Part shown: piece by piece, positions 1 through 6,758 of the stretch
How positions within the stretch are numbered: the stretch's first letter is position 1
How the letters are laid out: each line of letters starts with the position of its first letter
NCBI GenBank assembly: GCA_902767175.1
Contig: CACXGH010000241.1
Location: 1-31,687 of the forward strand
Source: an uncultured Ruminococcus sp.
GTDB taxonomy: Bacteria > Bacillota > Clostridia > Oscillospirales > Acutalibacteraceae
Reading direction: 5' to 3'
DNA: 31,687 nucleotides
Made by a program: the position numbers and the translations under genes
Notes under the pieces: generated by a model
Told to the model about the DNA's origin: nothing
The model's input: the letters and a program-made list of their open reading frames with translations, nothing else
The model's database searches: none

Positions 1-76
1 AGGAGCTAAAGCTCCCCGACGTCTGTTGACGGCGTCGCTCGCTCCAATCAAGCGAGCTTGTTGGAGCTTTGCTCCT
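1..76. repeat. Nested hairpin cluster at the left edge
   Basis: The first 76 bases hold several short perfect inverted repeats: GGAGC-TAAA-GCTCC at 2-15, GCTCGCT/AGCGAGC near 38-58, and GGAGC-TTT-GCTCC at 63-75. The outermost AGGAGC (1-6) is the reverse complement of GCTCCT (71-76), so the whole block can fold on itself. On the minus strand it follows T-box Stem I, so it may form the leader's downstream stems. It may instead be a dispersed palindromic element at which the assembly stopped. The sequence alone does not separate the two. Confidence 0.55.
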
Positions 77-215
77 TGTTTAATACTTTTTCAGCCGTAC
101 CGCTCGGAAGTGAACTTCGCCGCAATTGTAAGCTTCTGCTTTCAGCCGGTGACAGAAGTCTCTTTGCATACAGAAAATGCGGTTACTCTCTTCGTCAAAG
201 CGTTTCTGTAATATA
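1..215 (-). promoter_or_regulatory. T-box riboswitch leader (Phe, UUC specifier), cut by the window edge
   Basis: Read on the minus strand, this has the parts of a T-box Stem I. GAAG (190-193) pairs with CTTC (107-110). The AGTA S-turn side (184-187) faces a loop reading CGAAGTTCA (111-119). CCGCA (178-182) pairs with TGCGG (120-124). The distal AGAGA box (159-163) is followed by stem CTTCTG/CAGAAG (153-158 with 133-138), whose loop contains GGCTGAAAG (139-147). By the usual GAA-N-codon-A pattern the specifier is TTC (plus positions 112-114), so the leader should sense uncharged tRNA-Phe. The antiterminator with its T-box bulge is not in the window, so the controlled gene lies beyond position 1. 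It may be pheS/pheT or another Phe gene (inference). Confidence 0.82.
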
Positions 216-221
216 CAGTGT

Positions 222-251
222 ATTATACCATAAATGCACATATAATTGCAA
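222..251 (-). promoter_or_regulatory. Sigma-A type promoter for the T-box leader
   Basis: On the minus strand, -35 TTGCAA (246-251) and a perfect -10 TATAAT (222-227) are separated by 18 bases. The predicted start of transcription is near 215, about 20 bases before Stem I of the T-box. Three direct repeats end only 6 bases upstream of the -35. Confidence 0.75.
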
Positions 252-257
252 GTGTAA

Positions 258-326
258 GAAAAGAATTACATCGAAAGAAAAGAATTACATCGAAATTACT
301 TGAAAAGAATTACATCGAAATTACTT
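258..326. repeat. Three tandem direct repeats upstream of the T-box promoter
   Basis: The unit is 25 bases (277-301 and 302-326, identical). A third copy at 258-276 keeps only the first 19 bases, GAAAAGAATTACATCGAAA. The copies abut with no spacer, so this is not a CRISPR. They lie just upstream of the -35 at 246-251, a suitable place for tandem regulator-binding sites. A simple slippage repeat is the alternative. Nothing in the copies points to a known regulator family. Confidence 0.8.
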
Positions 327-485
327 CCGGGGAAAGCCATGTTCCTGAAAAACAAGCTTTATTTCAGTACTGACTCGCAGATGTTCCTTAAAATCCTGTA
401 ATTTGGAAATAGTGCTGCCATTTTATACAATAATGTATGTCAATGATTGACTGTTCTTAATTACATGATTTATAAGTGTTTCAGA
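327..485. other. Intergenic stretch without a recognised gene
   Basis: This stretch separates the end of the glycan operon from the repeat/T-box region. I see no coding sequence and no convincing terminator for the operon that ends at 486. The only local structure is a 13-bp dyad, GTCAAT-G-ATTGAC, at 439-451. It could be an operator, but it has no associated promoter that I can support. Confidence 0.5.
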
Positions 486-1508
486 TTATTCATCGTCATC
501 TTCAAGTTCTTCTTCATCATCTGAGAACTGCCATGTCTTGAAGCATTCGCTGATATCCTTTGCATTGGCGTTTCTGCTCCATGTTACATTTCGTTTTACA
601 ATTCTTGCGGGATTTCCTGCAGCTATACAATATTCGGGCAGAACACCCTTGAATGTCGAGCCTGCACCTATTATACATGAATCGCCTATTTCGGCTCTGT
701 TCAGAATAAATGAGCCTGCTCCTACCCAAACATGCTTGCCGAGGGTGATAGTTCCTTTGGGGTCATCATCAAGGTAAAAATTGGTACGCTTTCCTGTTTC
801 CATATCAAAGATAGCATGACCGTCACCGCTGAAAAGCAGGATATCATACGAGAACATACAATCATCACCTATGGTTATACTGTTGTTCTCCATTATTGAG
901 ATTTTGGTATTATCTCCGAAGCTTACACCATTGCCGATAGAAAGCACTCCGTTATCATGTACAAATATTCTGCTTGTACCGCCTGTCTTGCATTTCTTGC
1001 CTATATTTACCTTTGCACCTCCGCTTCCGAAAAGGCGGACCCGCATTTCTCCCTTGAAGCTGTCGTCTATTATGACAGTGGAGTTGCATACATATTTGCC
1101 AAGAACGACCTGACAGCCGCCAGAATGAATAAAATTGCCGTATTCGTCTTTATAATCCGGCGCACCGGGAGCTAATACAGTATTGCTTCTGTTTACGAAC
1201 AGGAAGTCCTTGAACTCACGGAAGCCGAGTCCCTTAAAAAGCTTCTTCAAAGCCGCAGCTGCTCTCAGATGAGGAATGATAATATAGTATTCCTTGGCTT
1301 TTCCTTTAATAGAATCAATGAAAATTCTTCCGCTGCCTGCTTTCTTCTCAACAGTAGTCAGAGAAAGCTCAGTTTCAATTCCGAATTCATTTTTTATAAG
1401 CTCTCTGAATTCATCATTTTCGCCATAAAAGACGATTTTTCTGTCATTACGGTATTTTTTTATCAGCTCAGCGGCAACCCTGTAGCTGTTGATTATTGTT
1501 TCATTCAT
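486..1508 (-). CDS. Hexapeptide-repeat O-acyltransferase (last gene of glycan operon)
   Basis: This 340-residue protein is probably a cytoplasmic acetyl- or acyltransferase acting on a sugar or polysaccharide precursor. The C-terminal two-thirds is a left-handed beta-helix with many [LIV]-G-x-x-x-x hexapeptides. It also has the motif GDGHAIFD, whose His is the likely catalytic base, and the family ending LPEYCIAAGNPARIVKR. The first ~115 residues form a Rossmann-like region (KIVFYGENDEFRELIKNEFG) shared with the next gene upstream and not typical of short acetyltransferases. The C-terminus is acidic (DDEEELEDDDE). I chose the ATG at 1508 because AAAGGAC lies just upstream; an in-frame extension to 1580 has no such site. 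It starts 73 bases after the upstream gene ends. The acyl group and acceptor are unknown. Confidence 0.88.
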   Translation of the reverse strand: MNETIINSYRVAAELIKKYRNDRKIVFYGENDEFRELIKNEFGIETELSLTTVEKKAGSGRIFIDSIKGKAKEYYIIIPHLRAAAALKKLFKGLGFREFKDFLFVNRSNTVLAPGAPDYKDEYGNFIHSGGCQVVLGKYVCNSTVIIDDSFKGEMRVRLFGSGGAKVNIGKKCKTGGTSRIFVHDNGVLSIGNGVSFGDNTKISIMENNSITIGDDCMFSYDILLFSGDGHAIFDMETGKRTNFYLDDDPKGTITLGKHVWVGAGSFILNRAEIGDSCIIGAGSTFKGVLPEYCIAAGNPARIVKRNVTWSRNANAKDISECFKTWQFSDDEEELEDDDE

Positions 1509-1580
1509 AATAATTGTCCTTTCGGCATAATCAGCAAATGCTGTACTGCAATTATACCATATACTGAACGTTGTTTTCAA

Positions 1581-2597
1581 TCAATTATCATCATTTTCAG
1601 TAAGTGCTATGTATTCCTCAGGTATATGGGTCATATCATTACGGAGAGATTCTGCAGACCATGTAGTGTCCTTTCTTATAATTTTTGCGGGATTTCCTGC
1701 TATGACGCAGTTGTTCGGGAAAGTACCCTTGACTATCGAGCCTGCACCGATAATTACAGAGGGACCTATTACAGACCTGTTGAGAATGACAGACCTCATT
1801 CCCGCCCATACATGGTCGCCTATGGAAATGATATTTTTCGGGTTGTTCCTGTTCTGCATATTGATGCGTTTTCTTTCTGCTACATCGTAGATAGCATGAC
1901 CGTCACCGCAGTATATTTTTATCTCACAAGAGAAAAGACAGTCTTTTCCTATGTTGAGGGTCATTCCTGCAAGCACCGTTACCTCTGTGTTTCTTACAAA
2001 TGTGGTTTTATCGCCTATACTAATACGTCCGTCACCGAATGCAGTAAATGTTACATTATCCTCGAAGGTGCATTTTCTGCCGATTTTTATTTCAGCTCCG
2101 CCGACTGTTTTTACAGTGATCGAAGTATCTTCTCCGAATGTGCAGCTTTCGTCAATATCAATGCTTGCATTGCACACATATTCATCAAGAACGACTCTGC
2201 ATGACGGAGAATTAACACGGTTGCCGTAGCCGTCGGTATAATCCTTTACGCCTTTGTCGAACACAATTTTATCGTGGTTATAGAAAAAGCAGTCCACAAA
2301 GTCTTCATATCCGTAGCTGTAAAGCCTGAGCTGCATATCAAGGGTCTTCTTGTGCTTGGGAACAATAATAAAATAACGGTCGTTCATGTTCTTTATGTCA
2401 AGAATATGTGTGAACTTATCGCCGGCTTTCTTCTTCACCGTAGTGATTATCATCGGATCGTCAATGCCGTATTCGGTTTTGAGAAACTGTCTGTAGGTTT
2501 CTGAGTCTCCCAGAAGAACAATGGTGCGGTCTCCTCTCAGCCTGTCTATTGTTTCAGCCATGCTTCTGTAGTGACTAAGGAATGCTTCTTTGTTCAT
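1581..2597 (-). CDS. Hexapeptide-repeat O-acyltransferase, paralogue of the next gene
   Basis: This 338-residue protein has the same layout as the acyltransferase downstream: an N-terminal Rossmann-like region of ~120 residues (RTIVLLGDSETYRQFLKTEYG), then a left-handed beta-helix. Shared motifs include GDGHAIYD with the catalytic-type His, IGDHVWAG, IIGAGSIVKG and NNCVIAGNPAKII. The two genes are clearly diverged tandem duplicates, so the operon can probably place acyl groups on two positions or two sugars (inference). The ATG at 2597 is preceded by AAGGAG at good spacing. A further in-frame ATG at 2624 lies inside a stable hairpin and lacks a ribosome binding site. The mRNA hairpin at 2616-2648 sits directly upstream of its Shine-Dalgarno. 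Confidence 0.9.
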   Translation of the reverse strand: MNKEAFLSHYRSMAETIDRLRGDRTIVLLGDSETYRQFLKTEYGIDDPMIITTVKKKAGDKFTHILDIKNMNDRYFIIVPKHKKTLDMQLRLYSYGYEDFVDCFFYNHDKIVFDKGVKDYTDGYGNRVNSPSCRVVLDEYVCNASIDIDESCTFGEDTSITVKTVGGAEIKIGRKCTFEDNVTFTAFGDGRISIGDKTTFVRNTEVTVLAGMTLNIGKDCLFSCEIKIYCGDGHAIYDVAERKRINMQNRNNPKNIISIGDHVWAGMRSVILNRSVIGPSVIIGAGSIVKGTFPNNCVIAGNPAKIIRKDTTWSAESLRNDMTHIPEEYIALTENDDN

Positions 2598-2615
2598 AAA
2601 AATCTCCTTTTTTTT

Positions 2616-2648
2616 AAGCTGCACAGGGAATAAACCTCTGTGCAGCTT
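2616..2648 (-). other. Intra-operon mRNA hairpin upstream of acyltransferase gene
   Basis: AAGCTGCACAG (2616-2626) and CTGTGCAGCTT (2638-2648) form a perfect 11-bp stem with an 11-base loop, between the fusion gene's stop (2666) and the acyltransferase start (2597). On the minus strand it is followed by A8 and AGGAG rather than by U, so it does not look like an intrinsic terminator. A role in mRNA stability or processing that sets the ratio of downstream genes is more likely. Confidence 0.6.
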
Positions 2649-2665
2649 AATGTGTGTTAATAGAA

Positions 2666-5600
2666 TTATCTCTTGCAGGGGAAGTCAGTCTCGTGTGTAT
2701 CGAAGCATACCGAGTCGACAAGCTTTTTGTCTGCCTTGTTATAAACAACAATGTTCAGACCTCTGCTGTTTACAGAATGATCCTTGCCGTTTATCTGAAT
2801 AATAGCTTCGTTTCCGTTATTGTAGGTGCGGCTTGTTACATAGACATTGCTTGTGCCGAATGAAGCGTCATATACAACGGGTGTATCCTTTGCACCGAGT
2901 TTTTCAAAAATCACCTTGCCGCCATTAATAACTGCCGCATAGCTGTGACCGTGCTGTCCCTGCAGGTCTGTTCTGAGTCCGAGTGTCTTAAGCTCTGCTG
3001 CTGCGGCGGGACTGAGTGCAAGACCGGGAGTATCCTTGACGGCTATTGCGATTATATTTCCCTTGAAGTTCTTCTTGAGCGCTGTAATATAGCTGAATAT
3101 GTCAGTCTTGTCATTGAGTGTCTCTGAGGGAGCCGGAGAAGCCGATACAGTCTCCTGAGCGTCATCAGATGAAGCAGTGAACATACTTTCGGTCATTTCT
3201 GCAAGATTGTCTGTCATGCTCATGATAAGCTCCTTGAGGTTGTTTATCTTCTTATCCTGCTCTGCAGCAAGCTCACGGAGAATGTCATATTCTGACATAT
3301 AAGATGGTTTGGGAGCTGCAAGGGCATTTTTCAGCCAATTCAGACATCTTTCTCTCTCTTTGCCGAGTATCTCATAAACAGCATCGTAATCGACAGGTTT
3401 GTCAAATCTGCCTGATTCAAGATCTGAGATGTCATTTATGAGTCTGTCCTCAAGGTGGAGCATCTTTGCTATGGAATAGAATCTCGATGCTCCTCTCTTT
3501 TCGTTTACAATCGCAGCAAACGGCTTTTTCATCAGAATAGCAAAGCACATACCGTGGAAGGAGTCCGTTACAAAGAAGTCGCAGTTTGCAATGCTCTGCA
3601 GCCTTTCTTCGGTCTTGAGAGGACCTTTATACAGATCTCCGAGAGGCTCGTAATATGAGTCGGGGCGCTGGTACTCCGAGAATACCTCGCAGCCCGTGCC
3701 AAGCTTATCCATGAAATGACGGAGTATTTTTGTCTTATTCTCATCAGGGTCGAGAATATATGAGCTTACATACTTTTCTGGAAGCTTTCTTGTGCAGCGG
3801 TCGATAAGAGTCTGATAGTGTTTCATATCACACAGGAATACAGGGTCAAGTACCCAAACGGCACCGTCAACACCGTAGACATTTTTAGCCGTATCAACAC
3901 CACTGTCCTCTCTTACAGAGAAGTGGTCGAAGCGCTGCAGATAGAAAGCAAGCTCGCTGTGTATCTTAGGACTTCCGAGAGTCCTTCCGAATGAAGCCGA
4001 GTAAGCTATCTTTTTCTTTGTGTCGCTTACCCAATCGAGTGAGGTGTATTTGTCAAGTGCTGTATAGAGATTGAAGTTGAACAGCTTATCAGAGCCGACA
4101 ACGAACATATCGCACTTGTTGTTCAGCACGGCTCTCATTTCGTCTCTGTCCTTGAGAGTCTTTGCAACAGCATATTCAGGGAACAGGGGAGCAAGATGTA
4201 TCTTGTCGTATGATTCGAGAACTCTGTCGATATTCTTTGCTGTCTTGGGACGCTCGATCATAAGAGTAGCGTAGCCGAGGTCTTCAAGGATATGATAGAG
4301 TGCATAATGAGTCATTGCACCGCCAAAGTTTACGGCGTAGAAGTTTACTGCAAGACCCGTGTCAAAGTGCTTTTTATCCAGCATTTCAACGCTCTGTGAA
4401 AGGGTATGGTGCTTTAAAAGCTCCATAAATCTTGTGCGGTTGGGGCTTGCCGGATAGTGCGAACGGACGCGGTTTTTCTTTATCTCGTTCGTCTGTATTT
4501 TCATGAGCTTGCGCTTGGAAAGTCTGCGTTTTATCGAATCATAGAGCTGTCTGCCCTGAGAATTGTTTACGAATATTATAGATGTTCCGAGCTTGTCGGT
4601 CATGCCGGGTTCAAGCTCCTGTATTCCCCAGAAATCGCCTATAGAAAGGTCGCCCTGTCTTGGAAATGCACAGAACATACAGTCTGCACAGGACTTTCTG
4701 AGAGCTGTTTTATCATGGAAGGCTCTTTCAAAGGGGTCATTGTCTTTAAGACTGCCTTCATATACCTTGCCGTTGTCGAATTCTACTCTGATAAAAGTGC
4801 TGCTTCTCCAGCCGTGGCGCTCTTTATCACGGAAGATGACATTGACAGGTCTTGGCGGTTCGTCCTCAGTGCATACAGAGGGAAGACGGGATATTTCATC
4901 AAGATAACCCCTGAGCATTTTCTGTGAAGGAACACCGTGACAGAGAATATCTATTGCATAAAGATTGTCATAGTCTTTATTGAGATATGCCTTGAGACCT
5001 GCAACCTGACAGGGTGTACCTGTGAAGAGAACGGGTTTATCGGTGTCGAGCAGCTTCTTGACGTCACGGTAGAGCATATTTATATTGCTCTGTGCATATT
5101 TTGCCTTTCTCATAGGAGCAAGCTCTTCTTTAGATGATACTATCCTGTGTGCTATCTCAAGCTTATCGGTATCAAAAACAGCACCGCATACATAGCCGCC
5201 CATTTCGATTATTTTCTCTGCAGCTACAGTGAACATACCGCCTGAGGAGCTTTGAGACCTTATTTCATTCTGAGCCATTGCGGAATAAATTTCCGGCTGA
5301 AGTGAATTATCGGCATGAGTATTTACTGCCGGACAGGTATTGATACACTTCTTGCAGCCTATGCACTTATTCATGTCAACACCCGGCATGATAAAACCGT
5401 ATTCGTTTTCCTGCATCGTTATTGCATTGACGGGACATACATTTGCACAGGCAGAACAGCCGGTACATACGTTTTCGGGAACTCCTGCAACGGTTGAGGG
5501 ATAGATTCCCTCCATTTTAGTGCTTCTGATTATTTTGGACTGTTTTTTTGCGGAAGGGTCTGTTTTCTTTTCTGAGGAAATAGCGTTTTTCAGCCAATCA

Positions 5601-6712
5601 TATGAGAGCTTTGCGTTCTTGTCTATGATCTCCCATACCTTTTTATAGTCGATCTCCGTTGAAAGAATTTTTCTTATTCTCTTGTCTATGACCTCGGGCG
5701 TCATATCGTCCTCGTCAAGATTTATCATTCTGTCCTCAAGTCCTACTGTAGCAAGAAGGGTCCTGAAACGGGCGAGGCTCTGTCCTTTGTTTACGATACA
5801 TACAAAGGGTCTGCCGAATATGATAGAGAAACAAAGTCCATGGAAGGAGTCTCCTATATAGCACTGCGTATTCTCAAAATATTTCAGCCAATCCTCAACG
5901 CTCGGATTTTCAACGGCAGGAAGTCCTGTCTTATTGGTGAAGTTCTCGGGATTGTTAGGATTAGGCAGACAGTAATACTTACAGTTGAGTATATCAGCGA
6001 TTTTCAGTATAAAATCTGCCTTTTCCTTGCCGGGACCAAGAAAATAACTCGAAACATATTTTTCGTCAATTTTAACCTGTGAATTAGCTGCTAAGTCGTG
6101 ATAAACCTTTCTGTCGCAGAGGAAAACAGGATCCATGATCTTATCTGCTTTAGAATGGAATACATCATTGCAGATTTTTACTGCTTCGTCTTCACGCACA
6201 CCGATAAAGTCAAACTTTTTCATAAAATGCTCCGACCATATCCTGTCCTCCTCAGGACCGTCATATCCCGAGCCGAATGAGCTTGCCATAGCTATCTTCT
6301 TCTTTTCATCATTGACGAAATCAAGGAAGAAGAACTGACCTGCTTCTCTGCCGCATATCTGATAATGCCATACGACATCAGAGCCGACAATAAAGGTGTC
6401 GCATGTCTTGTTCAGCACCTTGTAATCCATAGAGCTGTGGTAACACTGCGTTACATTGTTGTCGCAGTATTTATAGATGAACTTGTTTGCAATAGTGTCC
6501 TTATCGGCATATCTCGGTCTCCACAGTACCTCAGGCTTATTTACCATGACAGCACTGTAGCCCATGCTCCTGACTACGTCATAAAGAGCATAATAGGTGA
6601 GAACGGATCCGTAATTGAGTCCGAACCAGAGTCCTACGATACCTACATCGTGGTGAGTATCCTCAGCCTTTACGGTCATTTCACGGCTTTCGGTTTTCAA
6701 TGTATCGCTCAT
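2666..6712 (-). CDS. Giant fusion: pyruvyltransferase, ferredoxin/FrhB, second pyruvyltransferase, ILEI/PANDER-like domain
   Basis: This 1348-residue cytoplasmic protein has no signal peptide and at least four parts. Residues ~20-390 are a polysaccharide pyruvyltransferase domain (GLNYGSVLTYYALYDVV near the start, GDSFHGLCFSIIFGRPF at the active-site end). Residues ~415-470 carry two [4Fe-4S] clusters (CTGCSACANVCP and CIGCKKCINTCP). Residues ~480-760 match the FrhB/FdhB family named for F420 hydrogenase beta subunits (SSSGGMF, FTGTPCQVAGL, GDLSIGDFWGI). Residues ~780-1140 are a second pyruvyltransferase domain (NFGGAMTHYALYHIL, TDSFHGMCFAILMKKPF). After a short helical, Ser/Ala-rich linker, ~1205-1348 resembles an ILEI/PANDER (FAM3-type) domain (IIAIAVKDTPGLALS, NSRGLNIVVYNKADKKL). 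An expected role is redox-assisted transfer to a surface glycan (inference). ATG 6712 has GGAG upstream. The residue numbers are estimates. Confidence 0.92.
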   Translation of the reverse strand: MSDTLKTESREMTVKAEDTHHDVGIVGLWFGLNYGSVLTYYALYDVVRSMGYSAVMVNKPEVLWRPRYADKDTIANKFIYKYCDNNVTQCYHSSMDYKVLNKTCDTFIVGSDVVWHYQICGREAGQFFFLDFVNDEKKKIAMASSFGSGYDGPEEDRIWSEHFMKKFDFIGVREDEAVKICNDVFHSKADKIMDPVFLCDRKVYHDLAANSQVKIDEKYVSSYFLGPGKEKADFILKIADILNCKYYCLPNPNNPENFTNKTGLPAVENPSVEDWLKYFENTQCYIGDSFHGLCFSIIFGRPFVCIVNKGQSLARFRTLLATVGLEDRMINLDEDDMTPEVIDKRIRKILSTEIDYKKVWEIIDKNAKLSYDWLKNAISSEKKTDPSAKKQSKIIRSTKMEGIYPSTVAGVPENVCTGCSACANVCPVNAITMQENEYGFIMPGVDMNKCIGCKKCINTCPAVNTHADNSLQPEIYSAMAQNEIRSQSSSGGMFTVAAEKIIEMGGYVCGAVFDTDKLEIAHRIVSSKEELAPMRKAKYAQSNINMLYRDVKKLLDTDKPVLFTGTPCQVAGLKAYLNKDYDNLYAIDILCHGVPSQKMLRGYLDEISRLPSVCTEDEPPRPVNVIFRDKERHGWRSSTFIRVEFDNGKVYEGSLKDNDPFERAFHDKTALRKSCADCMFCAFPRQGDLSIGDFWGIQELEPGMTDKLGTSIIFVNNSQGRQLYDSIKRRLSKRKLMKIQTNEIKKNRVRSHYPASPNRTRFMELLKHHTLSQSVEMLDKKHFDTGLAVNFYAVNFGGAMTHYALYHILEDLGYATLMIERPKTAKNIDRVLESYDKIHLAPLFPEYAVAKTLKDRDEMRAVLNNKCDMFVVGSDKLFNFNLYTALDKYTSLDWVSDTKKKIAYSASFGRTLGSPKIHSELAFYLQRFDHFSVREDSGVDTAKNVYGVDGAVWVLDPVFLCDMKHYQTLIDRCTRKLPEKYVSSYILDPDENKTKILRHFMDKLGTGCEVFSEYQRPDSYYEPLGDLYKGPLKTEERLQSIANCDFFVTDSFHGMCFAILMKKPFAAIVNEKRGASRFYSIAKMLHLEDRLINDISDLESGRFDKPVDYDAVYEILGKERERCLNWLKNALAAPKPSYMSEYDILRELAAEQDKKINNLKELIMSMTDNLAEMTESMFTASSDDAQETVSASPAPSETLNDKTDIFSYITALKKNFKGNIIAIAVKDTPGLALSPAAAAELKTLGLRTDLQGQHGHSYAAVINGGKVIFEKLGAKDTPVVYDASFGTSNVYVTSRTYNNGNEAIIQINGKDHSVNSRGLNIVVYNKADKKLVDSVCFDTHETDFPCKR

Positions 6713-6739
6713 TAGTACAACTCCTTCATTATATTATGG

Positions 6740-6758
6740 CTTGATATCAGATATCAAG
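6740..6758. repeat. 19-bp palindrome centred on a stop codon
   Basis: Nine-base arms, CTTGATATC and GATATCAAG, flank a single base. On the minus strand the centre is the TGA stop of the galactofuranosyltransferase-like gene. The almost absent loop favours a DNA site or chance over an RNA hairpin. Confidence 0.6.

Noticed and set aside
1..95. Antiterminator/T-box bulge of the leader
   Set aside because: No TGGNACCGCG-type sequence is found on the minus strand here; GGTACGG is not a match. It must lie beyond the window.
258..326. CRISPR array
   Set aside because: The repeats abut without spacers and number only three; no cas gene is present.
1269..2204. 311-codon open frame on the plus strand
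   Set aside because: It runs antisense to the two acyltransferases, has no ribosome binding site, and its translation is Phe/Tyr/Ile-Ser-rich without any domain. The minus-strand genes have clear family motifs.
4430..5300. True coenzyme F420 hydrogenase beta subunit
   Set aside because: The domain belongs to the FrhB family, but no hydrogenase subunits or F420 genes are present and the context is surface glycan synthesis. The family name should not be read as the function.
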